Source: Acuticoccus sp039034015 (GTDB taxonomy: Bacteria > Pseudomonadota > Alphaproteobacteria > Rhizobiales > Amorphaceae). Taken from it: a stretch of 64,000 nucleotides of DNA. The translations under genes and the position numbers were made by a program. Location of the stretch: NCBI GenBank assembly GCA_039034015.1, contig JBCCBM010000009.1, positions 62,001 to 126,000 of the forward strand, given 5' to 3'. Of this stretch, positions 1 through 7,899 are shown piece by piece; within the stretch, counting starts at the first letter, position 1; the number at the start of each line of letters is the position of its first letter. Below the pieces are notes generated by a model that ran no database searches, had not been told where the DNA came from, and saw nothing but the letters and a program-made list of their open reading frames with translations.

Positions 1-3000
1 GTCGGCCCCGCCCCCGGCGCACCCACCACAGCGCCAACGGTCGCCGGCGCATCAATCGTCCGCAAAAGCTCAAACGCCCCGGTCCCAGCCTGCCGCCAAA
101 CCCCCATCTGCGGGAACGGCCGCGCAAACGCTGCAATCCAAGGCGCATGCGCCGCCACACCCTCATCCACAATCGGAAGGTTCAGCCCAAAGGCCACCGG
201 CGGCGCACTCGTCGGCGGCGCCACAGGCGGCACAGGCGAGCCCGGCGTCACCGTCGGCGACAACGCCGTCCGATCCAGCGAGCGCGCCGTCACCTCCCGC
301 CGGTCAAGATCCTCGATCTCCTCGACAATCACGTCCCGGTCGCGCCCATCGGCCCGCACCGTCACCACATCCCCCGGCAACAGCGCGATCTCATTGGGCG
401 CCAACGCAAATTTCAGTGTCGTGCGCCCGCTCCACCGCGCCGCCAGCGCAATCTCACAAAGCTCCGCCGCCAGCCCATCATTGAGCGTGCCCGACAGCGA
501 AATCTCCTCAATCTGCCGCGTCGCCCCCTCCGGCGGCCGATATCGCGCCGCCGCCACCCTGTATTCGCGCCCGGAGTCAAAGTAACGAAGCCGCTGCTCA
601 ATTGGCAGCGCCCCCTCCTCATCCCGCGTCTCCGCAAGCAGCGCCCCGCGCTCCCCCGGATCCAACATCCGATCCGTATCAATGACCTCAGTCGGCTCCC
701 GCGTCAGACTGACAAACCGGACCCCAACCCCAGTGTCCGCCCCCACGACCGAAACCGCCGCCGTCAAAGGCTCCAACACCGAGCGAAGGCTCTGCGGCGC
801 ACTCACCACAAACCCATCCAGCGTCGGCCCGCCCGCCTCCAAAACATCCGGCGCCGGCGCCCCCCAATCGGCAAACAGCGCCGACACAAGCTCACCAAAC
901 GGCGCGCCCCCAATGCGCCCCGTCAGCCAGTGCCCGCGCGCCCAGTTCGCCCCGTCGGACCAAACATCGCTGCGCTGCGGAAACGCCGGCCAGGGCCGCG
1001 CGTCCCACGTCCAAGCGTGCATCCCCGAAGGATCCACCATCCGCCCAACATACTGGGAAGACTGTGGATTCGACTGATCCACGTCCCCAAACGCCGGATC
1101 AAACGCCGACAGCATCGCCTCAAGGTAAGACCGCTGGATCTGGTCATCCCGCCGCCCCGACGAGAAGTAAGGCAGCGCCGATTCAGAGCTCTTCGGGTCC
1201 ACAAAAACATTCGGCTGGTTCGCCCCCCGGTCCACCGCCGGGCACCCAAACTCAGTGAACCAAAACGGCTTCGACTGCGGCACCCACCCCGTCGGCTGCG
1301 CAAGCTCCACACCCGCCACACGGTCAAAGTGCTGGTTCTCCCACCACCCTTTCAGATCCTTGTAGCGAAAGACCCAGTCCTTCCCATAAGCCCCATCGGT
1401 AATCGGCGTGCGGATCTGCGAAACCCGGTCCCCATCACTGGCATAATACCAGTCAAACCCCTCACCGCCAGCAACGTTCGACTGCAAATAATCAGGCGCA
1501 TACGTCGAGGCCGCACCCGCCGCATCAAGATGCGCGCCATCCCGCCAATCCGAAAGCGGCCAATAGTTATCAATCCCAATAAAGTCCACATTCGGATTGG
1601 CCCAAAGCCCATCCAAATGAAACGAAACATCGCCGTTCCCAGGCTGATGCCCAAAAAACTCCGACCAATCCGCCGCATAAGAAATTTTCGTCCCGCCGCC
1701 CACAAGCAACCGAACATCATCAGCAAGATCAGAAAGCCCCTGCGCCGCCGGATAACCCGCCGCCCCGCGCACAGTCGTGAGCCCCCGGAGCTCCGACCCA
1801 ATCAAAAACGCATCAACACCGCCCGCCTGCGCACAAAGCCGCGCATAGTGCAAAACCATCCGCCGCAGCGACCACTCCGCCGGCCCCGAATAAACGACCG
1901 ACGCCCCAGCCCCCGAAAAGTCGGCCGCCGCCGCATCGCCAAGAAACGCCGCCACATCCTGGTCCGCCGCCGCCGTCCCATCCGGCAACACCGTAATCCG
2001 CCCCCGCCAGGGAAACGTTGCCTGCTCCGCCCCCCCATAAGGATCGGGGAGCCCATTCCCCTCAGGCACATCCATCAGAATGAACGGGTAAAAAACGACC
2101 TTCAGCCCCCGCGCACGGATCGCTTTGACCGCGTCAAACACCGACTGATCCGACGGCGTCCCCCCATAGGACGGCCGGTCAAAGTCATCGGCCGACACAA
2201 GCTTCGCCGTCGCCCGGGTCTCCCCTGCAACCGCCCAACTCGCATCCAAAACCCGGTCCCGCGCCTCCACGCCCGGCTGCAGCGTGCACGACCCCGCTCG
2301 AAGGTCATCCCCAAACCACGAAACAACCAGCGCCACGCTCTCAAGGTTCGGGCAAGACGCCACAAGATCATCGAGCGAGGCTTCAAAATCCGAAGCCGCC
2401 ACCCCAAGGTGCCGATTGTCCGACGCCCGCTCCCCAGGCCCCACAACGCGCTTCACCTCAGTGGGCGAATAGCCAAATTCCGTCGCCCCGGGGATCATCG
2501 TCACCCCGCGCAGCCCCGCCTCGACCCGCCCCACAGGCCGCACAACCTCAAACGTGATCTGCGGCAGCCGGTTGCCAAAAACCCCGATCGGCAACCCTTC
2601 AAACACCACATACGCCAACCCGCGATAGGCCGGCGCCACGCCCTCAACCCCCTCAATCAGCGGATCGGCCGCCTGATCGTCGGTGCCAAAATACGTGCGC
2701 ATCTCAATCTTGGTGAGGTCCAGCGGCTCCCCATCGGCCCAAACCCGCCCAATGCGCGCAACGGGCCCCTCACAAATTGCAACCGCAAAATCGGCCGTAT
2801 ACGCATACTCGCGCACCGAGGGCCCGCCGCCCTTCCCGCCGGTGTGCGTGCGCGAATGCTCCGTAAAATCCCGCGCCCAAATCACCGTCCCCGCGAGGCG
2901 CATGCGCCCATAAACCCGCGGGATCGCGTTCCCCTCCGAAGAGGTCTGAACTGTCAGATCATCAATCTGACCCACCGATCGCGTGCGATTGTCACCAAAC

Positions 3001-3119
3001 AGCCGCTGGTCGATCACATGGCCCGCCAGCGCCCCCGCGGCCCGGCCCACAATCGCCCCCACAGGCCCCAAAAACCCGCCGACCGCCTGACCGGCCGCGG
3101 ACAAAACCAGCGTTGCCAT
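1..3119 (-). CDS. GTA host-specificity / baseplate protein gp15 (partial, C-terminus outside window)
   Basis: The frame opens with ATG at 3119 (ATGA overlap with the upstream peptidase gene) and stays open to base 1, giving about 1,040 residues without a stop. The N-terminus (MATLVLSAAGQAVGGFLGPV) is a glycine/alanine-rich, membrane-like segment seen in GTA gp15. Around 1240-1290 the protein reads KPFWFTEFGCPAVDRG, the signature of the GTA TIM-barrel domain, and the part encoded nearer base 1 should be the phage-tail-3 type region. In Rhodobacter capsulatus GTA this is the megatron/host-specificity protein at the tail tip, which acts in receptor contact and envelope penetration. It is the last gene of the cluster seen here. 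The same DNA has a long open plus-strand frame that is an Arg/Pro-rich shadow. Confidence 0.93.
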   Translation of the reverse strand, partial: MATLVLSAAGQAVGGFLGPVGAIVGRAAGALAGHVIDQRLFGDNRTRSVGQIDDLTVQTSSEGNAIPRVYGRMRLAGTVIWARDFTEHSRTHTGGKGGGPSVREYAYTADFAVAICEGPVARIGRVWADGEPLDLTKIEMRTYFGTDDQAADPLIEGVEGVAPAYRGLAYVVFEGLPIGVFGNRLPQITFEVVRPVGRVEAGLRGVTMIPGATEFGYSPTEVKRVVGPGERASDNRHLGVAASDFEASLDDLVASCPNLESVALVVSWFGDDLRAGSCTLQPGVEARDRVLDASWAVAGETRATAKLVSADDFDRPSYGGTPSDQSVFDAVKAIRARGLKVVFYPFILMDVPEGNGLPDPYGGAEQATFPWRGRITVLPDGTAAADQDVAAFLGDAAAADFSGAGASVVYSGPAEWSLRRMVLHYARLCAQAGGVDAFLIGSELRGLTTVRGAAGYPAAQGLSDLADDVRLLVGGGTKISYAADWSEFFGHQPGNGDVSFHLDGLWANPNVDFIGIDNYWPLSDWRDGAHLDAAGAASTYAPDYLQSNVAGGEGFDWYYASDGDRVSQIRTPITDGAYGKDWVFRYKDLKGWWENQHFDRVAGVELAQPTGWVPQSKPFWFTEFGCPAVDRGANQPNVFVDPKSSESALPYFSSGRRDDQIQRSYLEAMLSAFDPAFGDVDQSNPQSSQYVGRMVDPSGMHAWTWDARPWPAFPQRSDVWSDGANWARGHWLTGRIGGAPFGELVSALFADWGAPAPDVLEAGGPTLDGFVVSAPQSLRSVLEPLTAAVSVVGADTGVGVRFVSLTREPTEVIDTDRMLDPGERGALLAETRDEEGALPIEQRLRYFDSGREYRVAAARYRPPEGATRQIEEISLSGTLNDGLAAELCEIALAARWSGRTTLKFALAPNEIALLPGDVVTVRADGRDRDVIVEEIEDLDRREVTARSLDRTALSPTVTPGSPVPPVAPPTSAPPVAFGLNLPIVDEGVAAHAPWIAAFARPFPQMGVWRQAGTGAFELLRTIDAPATVGAVVGAPGAGP

Positions 3120-3547
3120 CAGTCAACCACCCCCGGAAAGTCAAAGACCGCCACCAGACGCTTGCGCCACACCGGCGACAGCGCCCCCTCCACAGCCTTC
3201 CCCGCCCCATCGTAAGCGTGGACAAAGGCCTGATCGGAAACGGCAATTCCCACATGCTTCGCCGGCGATCCCGCCCGCCACCGAAACACCAAGACCGACC
3301 CCGCCCGCACAGTCTTCGTGCGCACAAAATGCCGCCCCGCCGCCTCAAGCAGCGTCTCGCGCCCATGCGCCTCCGCCCAGTCCGGCGAATAGGCCGGCGC
3401 CCGCTCAGGCTCCGCGCCCAAAAGCCCCCGCCAAACCCCGCGCAAGAGCCCCAAGCAGTCGCACCCCACACCCCGCGCCGAGGCCTGATGGTGGTAGGGC
3501 GTCCCCACCCAAGCCCGCGCGGCCGCCGCAATCTCAGCCCGCCTCAC
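3119..3547 (-). CDS. GTA gp14, NlpC/P60-family cell-wall peptidase
   Basis: A 142-residue protein with the NlpC/P60 pattern: Cys29/Cys31 in GCDCLGLL (Cys31 is the expected nucleophile) and His98 in KHVGIAV, with a further His110. This size and fold match GTA gp14, which cleaves peptidoglycan cross-links when the particle ejects DNA. It starts with GTG at 3547, overlapping the stop of gp13 as GTGA, and its own stop overlaps the gp15 start, so translation is probably coupled through the tail-tip genes. Intact; no missing catalytic residue seen. Confidence 0.93.
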   Translation of the reverse strand: MRRAEIAAAARAWVGTPYHHQASARGVGCDCLGLLRGVWRGLLGAEPERAPAYSPDWAEAHGRETLLEAAGRHFVRTKTVRAGSVLVFRWRAGSPAKHVGIAVSDQAFVHAYDGAGKAVEGALSPVWRKRLVAVFDFPGVVD

Positions 3548-4395
3548 GCTGCCCCCTCCCGGGCGTACTGAAACGCCTTATCGTCACCCGGAAGATGCGG
3601 AAACCCTTGAAAATTTAGTTGATTGGAAAACTTCTCCTGGCAGGTCGCCCACCGCTTGTCGCACCCCGGCGTCAGCGTCAGCGCATCCCCCACCAAAAGC
3701 CCAACCACCGCCTCCCGCAGCGACACAACCGAGACACCCCCAACCACCGAGTGCCCCACAATCACCCGCCGCACGCCGGCCTGATCGCCGCTCGCCACAA
3801 CGCAAACGCCGCCCGCCAACCACTGGTCAGGCCGCGAAACGCCGCTCACCGTCACCCGCGCCCCATCAACCGCCGTCACGGTCCCGGTCTCGGCAAGCGC
3901 GGAGAGCGCCACCTGGCACCGCGCATCCCCAAGGTCCGCGTCGCACGTCATCGTCACCACGCGCCCGCGGATGGTCTCCAGCGCCTGCATCGGCCCGCGC
4001 ACTTCGGCCTCAAACGCCCCGTCAGCCCGGCGAACCTCCCCAAGCGTCCCCTCGCGTAGCACCACGCGCTCCGAGATATCCGCCCAGTTCACCAGCCACA
4101 GCGTGACCGCCGCCCCGTCATAGAGCCCCGCCTGAAGGTCGGCCGCCGTCAGCGCCGAAGACGCAAACGCCCCCGATACCTCAAGTCCGCCAACCCCAAA
4201 GCCCGCCTTCGTCACATCCCCCGACGCATCGAGCCCATCAACGGCCGAAAACGTCACGCCCTCGAATGCAATCTCAAGATCATGGTCCGTAAAACCAAGA
4301 ACAGTCCCATCCCGCCGCACAAGCCGCCAGCAACGGCAAACGGTGGTAAGCCCACTTGCAAGATGATCGGAAAGCCCGGCCGGCAAGGTCCTCAC
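3544..4395 (-). CDS. GTA gp13, tail hub protein (DUF2163 with BR0599-like C-terminus)
   Basis: A 283-residue protein matching the DUF2163 family of GTA and phage tails; the C-terminal part carries the usual CDKRWATC...NFQGFPHLPG segment. Four cysteines, Cys151, Cys160, Cys245 and Cys252, sit in two pairs as expected for the iron-sulfur-binding hub proteins of the lambda gpL / RcGTA type; cluster binding here is inference. GTG start at 4395 overlaps the gp12 stop as GTGA. In the particle it would form the baseplate hub between distal tail protein gp12 and the gp14/gp15 tip. Confidence 0.92.
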   Translation of the reverse strand: MRTLPAGLSDHLASGLTTVCRCWRLVRRDGTVLGFTDHDLEIAFEGVTFSAVDGLDASGDVTKAGFGVGGLEVSGAFASSALTAADLQAGLYDGAAVTLWLVNWADISERVVLREGTLGEVRRADGAFEAEVRGPMQALETIRGRVVTMTCDADLGDARCQVALSALAETGTVTAVDGARVTVSGVSRPDQWLAGGVCVVASGDQAGVRRVIVGHSVVGGVSVVSLREAVVGLLVGDALTLTPGCDKRWATCQEKFSNQLNFQGFPHLPGDDKAFQYAREGAA

Positions 4396-5027
4396 AACGC
4401 AATCTCCACCACCGGCACCGAAGGCACGGCGCCGGCCAAAAAGTTTGAAAGGTTCACCTCAAGCCGGTCCACATCGAACCGGACGGGCGTGTCGAACACG
4501 AACCCCGCCGTCACCGCCGCCCCAAACGGGGGCACCGCATGGGCAAAAAACGTCAACACCCCGCCGGACACCGAGTAGTCGGCGTCCAGCGTGCGCGTCA
4601 CACCACCCACAGCCACCAGCAACGACCCCACAACAGGCAACGCAATTGCCCGCGTGTAGGGCGCAAACTGGTCGCCATAAGTCTTGATCAGCGCGAAATC
4701 TGTGCCGACACCGTCGCCGACACCCAGGAGCTGATCTGTTTCACCCGGCTGATCACTTGGCGCACAACTTTTGTGATCAAGCGGGTCTGTGAACCGAAAG
4801 CCGTAAAGACGGCCGCGGCGTTCTTCGAAAAACTCGACAACATTTTGGAGATCGTCATTGGAATTCACCCCTGTTCCGGCGTCCCAGCGACGCCTGCTCT
4901 CCGCCCACCGCTGGTTGCGCTGCTCGCGCCCCGACCCCAGCGTGACGATCTCGGTCCGCCGCTCCGGCCCCCCCGTCGCGCCCAGCGCAACGGCCAAGGG
5001 AAAGCGCACATCATGGAAGTTCGTCAT
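4392..5027 (-). CDS. GTA gp12, distal tail protein (DUF2460)
   Basis: A 211-residue protein that opens MTNFHDVRFP and contains the DUF2460 core with FFEERRGRLYGFRFTDPLDHKS, typical of GTA gp12 and TIGR02217-type tail proteins. It forms the ring that joins the tail tube to the baseplate. ATG at 5027 is preferred because it overlaps the gp11 stop as ATGA; a TTG three bases upstream is possible but less likely. Full length for the family. Confidence 0.93.
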   Translation of the reverse strand: MTNFHDVRFPLAVALGATGGPERRTEIVTLGSGREQRNQRWAESRRRWDAGTGVNSNDDLQNVVEFFEERRGRLYGFRFTDPLDHKSCAPSDQPGETDQLLGVGDGVGTDFALIKTYGDQFAPYTRAIALPVVGSLLVAVGGVTRTLDADYSVSGGVLTFFAHAVPPFGAAVTAGFVFDTPVRFDVDRLEVNLSNFLAGAVPSVPVVEIAL

Positions 5028-5584
5028 CAAAGCCCCCGGCGCCCGCGCCCGACGGCCCGCGCCAACACGGCCGTCACCTGCGCCTCAGACCGCCGGAAGC
5101 TGTCCGCATCCGGCGTCGAAATATTCACAGTAATAGAGCCGCCCGCAGACTGACCTTCCACAGCAACGCCAAGTCGCCCATCGGTCCCCCGGGCAAGCGG
5201 CAACACAGCCTCCCGCCCCGCTTCCCCCATGAGCCCCACCCGCGAGCCGTTCATGCCAAACACGGTCGGCGAGCCCACAACGCCGCCTTCCGCGAACGGA
5301 ACCGCCTTCAGCGCCCCAGAAAGCCCGCCAAAAATCCCAGAAATCCCGGCGTTGATCCCGTTCCCAAGCAGCCCCGAAAGCGGCCGCAACGCCGAGTTCA
5401 ACGCGTTGGACGAAATCGACAGTGCCGCCGACTTCATAATACTCTCAAGGCTCTTGCCATGGATGATGGCGTCCTTGAGCCCCCGCGAAATCACCCGCGA
5501 AAAGGTCGACGCTGACACCGTCAGCGTCTTCGCCAAGTCATCCGCAACATCAACCGCATCGTTCGGTTCAAAATCATCGGCCAT
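5027..5584 (-). CDS. GTA gp11, short tail tape-measure protein
   Basis: A 185-residue protein. The first half is an amphipathic, Ser/Ala-rich helix region (residues about 15-95); it then has the conserved FAEGGVVGSPT...GEAGREAVLPL motif found near the C-terminus of phage tape-measure proteins. Its small size fits the short GTA tail rather than a truncation: it begins and ends cleanly within overlapping neighbours. The ATG start at 5584 overlaps the upstream chaperone gene by 11 bases. Confidence 0.9.
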   Translation of the reverse strand: MADDFEPNDAVDVADDLAKTLTVSASTFSRVISRGLKDAIIHGKSLESIMKSAALSISSNALNSALRPLSGLLGNGINAGISGIFGGLSGALKAVPFAEGGVVGSPTVFGMNGSRVGLMGEAGREAVLPLARGTDGRLGVAVEGQSAGGSITVNISTPDADSFRRSEAQVTAVLARAVGRGRRGL

Positions 5585-5783
5585 CCGGAAAGGCCTCCAT
5601 CAGACGCGCCAAATCCCCCCGCCGCGTCGGTGTCGACTGAACGGGTGAAACAACGGCCGCAATTTCAGGAAGGGTCAGTGCCCAAAAGTCCCGCGGCGAG
5701 AGCCCACGCTCCCCCAGGAAGTGCCCCATCAGCTCCCGCCACGGAAACGGCTGCGGGCTCCCTCCCGCAGCCGTGCGCCTCAA
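5574..5783 (-). CDS. GTA tail-assembly chaperone-like protein (gp10.1, TIGR02216-like)
   Basis: A 69-residue protein with PFPWRELMGHFLGERGLSPRDFWALTLPEI, the core of the small phage proteins (TIGR02216) encoded between GTA gp10 and the tape measure. It starts with TTG at 5783, overlapping the gp10 stop (TTGA). I see no clear Shine-Dalgarno, so expression probably depends on translational coupling. Position upstream of the tape-measure gene suggests a tail-assembly chaperone. Confidence 0.85.
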   Translation of the reverse strand: MRRTAAGGSPQPFPWRELMGHFLGERGLSPRDFWALTLPEIAAVVSPVQSTPTRRGDLARLMEAFPDGR

Positions 5784-6109
5784 GAAGGGTCGTCAGTCTC
5801 CGCCTCACCAAAGGTCACCGTCAAAAGATCGGTCACAACTTCAGCAAAACCGGCCGCACCACCCTTGGCCGTCATCCGCCCAACCTGGTCATCATCAACC
5901 GAGTTGCCAGCACCCCGCAGCCCCGCGCCAATAATCGCGATCGCATCACGCGCCGAAAGCGTCCCACGACTAAAGCGATCAATCAGCGCCGACATATCAC
6001 CCACCTGAAACCTTTGTTCCAAGTCAGCGAGCGCCCCAAGCGTCAAGCAAAGCGTCCACTGTTTGCCATCCAAAACAGCCGTCGTTTCACCACGATACCG
6101 ATTGGCCAT
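5780..6109 (-). CDS. GTA gp10, tail-tube assembly protein (GTA-gp10 family)
   Basis: A 109-residue protein starting MANRYRGE, with LTLGALADLEQRF and a GT(L)SARDAIAIIGAGLRG segment characteristic of the GTA gp10 family. ATG at 6109 is chosen over an in-frame TTG at 6124 because AGGGG lies eight bases upstream of the ATG. It is thought to act with gp10.1 as chaperone for the tail tube/tape measure. The acidic C-terminus (FGEAETDDPS) is normal for the family. Confidence 0.9.
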   Translation of the reverse strand: MANRYRGETTAVLDGKQWTLCLTLGALADLEQRFQVGDMSALIDRFSRGTLSARDAIAIIGAGLRGAGNSVDDDQVGRMTAKGGAAGFAEVVTDLLTVTFGEAETDDPS

Positions 6110-6120
6110 GTCAAATCCCC

Positions 6121-6534
6121 TCAAAGCGCCGTAAAGGTCAGTTGTCCGGCCGATTCCAACGCAAGGTCGAACACAACCTCCGCGTCATAGTTTCCGCCGT
6201 ACTCCAGCGCCGTCACCTGAAACGGCCCCTCAATGGTCCCAAAATCAGGCACAAAAATTTGCCAATTGCGCACAGTGCCGGAAAAGAAAATCGCCCGGAC
6301 CGTCCCATCAGAATCTTGATCTTTAAAGATCCCAGACCCCGCCACATTGGCCTTCTTGACGCCCGCACCATCCAAAAGCTCGCGCCACTGCCCGGCCGAG
6401 CCTTGATCGGTCACGTCCACCGCGTCCGCACCAAACGAAATCCGGCGCGACCGCAATCCTGCCACGGTCACAAACGCGCCCGCACCCGTCTCATCGACCT
6501 TCAAAAGAAGGTCCTTGCCCATCTGCGCTGCCAA
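6121..6534 (-). CDS. GTA gp9, major tail (tube) protein
   Basis: A 137-residue protein beginning MAAQMGKDLLLKVD, the standard start of GTA major tail proteins (TP901-1 type, TIGR02126), followed by the beta-rich tail-tube fold. The start codon is TTG at 6534: a strong AGGAGGG lies four to five bases upstream of it, while the internal ATG at 6522 would be too far away. A TTG start for a protein needed in many copies is notable. Six of these subunits form each ring of the tube. Confidence 0.93.
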   Translation of the reverse strand: MAAQMGKDLLLKVDETGAGAFVTVAGLRSRRISFGADAVDVTDQGSAGQWRELLDGAGVKKANVAGSGIFKDQDSDGTVRAIFFSGTVRNWQIFVPDFGTIEGPFQVTALEYGGNYDAEVVFDLALESAGQLTFTAL

Positions 6535-6544
6535 AGTTCCCTCC

Positions 6545-6946
6545 TCAGACCGCCTCGGTCACCGCGGAAAACGACACCCGCACGCGATACGCGCGCTGGT
6601 CCCGGCTCCCCGCCACATCACTTTCCCGGTGCCGCAGCCCAATCAGCCGAAACCCCGTCAAACTGAGCGCTGCCCCATCAAGCAGCGCCTCCACCCGCGC
6701 CGCGATCGTCGAGGCTTCCCGCCGCCCCGCATCGCGCGAATGGATGAGCACCTCAAACCGATGCTCCACATCCGGAACGTCATCCCCATCCAACACCTTG
6801 GATCGGAATGCCCCAAACGAAACAAAGGGATGGCTTGCCCCCCGCGGCGGATGATCAAACACCCCGGTGATCAGACCCGACAGCGTCGCGTCTCCCGAAA
6901 GAGCTGCAAAAACCGCGCTCATCAGCGCATGCCGCGCATCGCTCAC
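6545..6946 (-). CDS. GTA gp8, tail terminator protein (DUF3168)
   Basis: A 133-residue DUF3168 protein (VFAALSGDATLSGLITGVFDH... and HRFEVLIHSRDAGRREA). In RcGTA the homologue caps the tail tube at the head-proximal end. GTG start at 6946 overlaps the gp7 stop (GTGA). Downstream a ten-base gap with a strong ribosome-binding site leads into the tail-tube gene. Confidence 0.92.
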   Translation of the reverse strand: MSDARHALMSAVFAALSGDATLSGLITGVFDHPPRGASHPFVSFGAFRSKVLDGDDVPDVEHRFEVLIHSRDAGRREASTIAARVEALLDGAALSLTGFRLIGLRHRESDVAGSRDQRAYRVRVSFSAVTEAV

Positions 6947-7266
6947 GCCTGCTCCTCCTCACACCAAAGGTCGAAAAAGCGCCGCCGCGGATCCGCATCC
7001 TCCACCGCCAAAACGCGGTAGGTCGCCCCGCCCGCCAGCAGCCGAATGTCCCCCGAAAACACAGAGTTGCGGCGCACAGTGACCACATGGGTCACCACCC
7101 CAACGCGCCGCCCATCATCCACGCGCTCCCGGCGCCGCCGCGGGCGGATCGCGGCAAACACGGTGTCCACCAGGTTCCAAACCCGGATGAACCCGCCCGC
7201 CCCGTCCGAAAGGTCCGACGCCTTTTCAACGCTCACCCGCCGGCGCAATTCCCCAATCACGCTCAC
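6943..7266 (-). CDS. GTA gp7, head-tail adaptor (stopper-type)
   Basis: About 107 residues, with IGELRRRVSVEKA at the N-terminus and the SPP1 gp16-like fold typical of head-tail adaptors (VFAAIRPRRRRE, VRRNSVFSGDIRLL). Two GTG starts are possible: 7266, which overlaps the gp6 stop as GTGA (preferred, coupled), or 7260. The longer in-frame start at 7296 would lie inside gp6 and is unlikely. The protein bridges the connector (gp6) and tail terminator (gp8). Confidence 0.9.
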   Translation of the reverse strand: MSVIGELRRRVSVEKASDLSDGAGGFIRVWNLVDTVFAAIRPRRRRERVDDGRRVGVVTHVVTVRRNSVFSGDIRLLAGGATYRVLAVEDADPRRRFFDLWCEEEQA

Positions 7267-7838
7267 GCCAGCCTCGGCAGCCGATAAGGCGCACAAAGCG
7301 CCGCCACGGAGTGCGCAACCGGTCCTGCAACCGCCGCAATTGCCCCCGCCTCACGTTGCTCAAACCAATAGGCAACCAGCATCTGCATGGCATGCTTCAA
7401 CGGCGCCGGCACCAGCTCCGCCGTTGCGCCGTATCCCACCGTCACATCCACCTCGAGCCCATTCATGGCCCGCGTGCCCCAAAACCGCCCAAGCCCCAGC
7501 TTCAGCCGCCCAGGCGAGGACACAAGGTCCACCAAATATTCACTCGGCGAGACAATTTCGGCCGCCCCATCAGGCCCATAAACCGTCACCTGATCCACCG
7601 AGATCACCGGCGAAGGATTGAGCCGCACGATCCCCCCCCGCGGCACACAGTCCTTCACGATCCGCCAGGACTGGGTCATCAACGCCCGCCCCGTTCGGTT
7701 TTCAACGTCCGCCCGGGCCGCTGCAATCAGCGCATCCACCCGCGCATCTTCATCCGTCCCATCAATGCGCGCATGGGCCTTCGCCTCGTCACGCGTCACG
7801 GGCTCGCCCGCAGGCCCGCTGAGCAGCACAGCCACCAT
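7263..7838 (-). CDS. GTA gp6, head-tail connector (adaptor) protein
   Basis: A 191-residue protein of the phiE125 gp8 / HK97 gp6-like connector family: EPVTRDEAKAHARIDGTDEDARV at the N-terminus and LKHAMQMLVAYWFEQREA in the C-terminal helix. ATG at 7838 follows a strong TGGAGG. It sits below the portal ring and joins head to tail. A perfect hairpin with a T-run lies just upstream, between this gene and the capsid gene, so gp6 could need read-through or its own promoter. Confidence 0.92.
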   Translation of the reverse strand: MVAVLLSGPAGEPVTRDEAKAHARIDGTDEDARVDALIAAARADVENRTGRALMTQSWRIVKDCVPRGGIVRLNPSPVISVDQVTVYGPDGAAEIVSPSEYLVDLVSSPGRLKLGLGRFWGTRAMNGLEVDVTVGYGATAELVPAPLKHAMQMLVAYWFEQREAGAIAAVAGPVAHSVAALCAPYRLPRLA

Positions 7839-7853
7839 CGTCCACCTCCAACG

Positions 7854-7876
7854 AAAAAAGGGGGCCAAAGGCCCCC
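7854..7876 (-). terminator. Rho-independent terminator-like hairpin between gp5 and gp6
   Basis: On the minus strand a seven-base-pair perfect stem (GGGGGCC / GGCCCCC) with a three-base TTT loop is followed directly by six Ts. It lies 24 bases after the capsid stop codon and just before the gp6 ribosome-binding site. The form is that of an intrinsic terminator or attenuator inside the GTA operon. Confidence 0.75.
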
Positions 7877-7899
7877 CAAATCATCGAAAACCCGACCAA

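Noticed and set aside
147..3215. A 1,022-codon open frame on the plus strand
   Set aside because: The product is Arg/Pro/His-rich with no family features and lies opposite gp15; it is open only because of the GC-rich minus-strand coding pattern.
5027..5584. Truncated tape-measure gene
   Set aside because: A length near 200 residues is normal for GTA tape measures, and both ends are set in overlapping neighbours.
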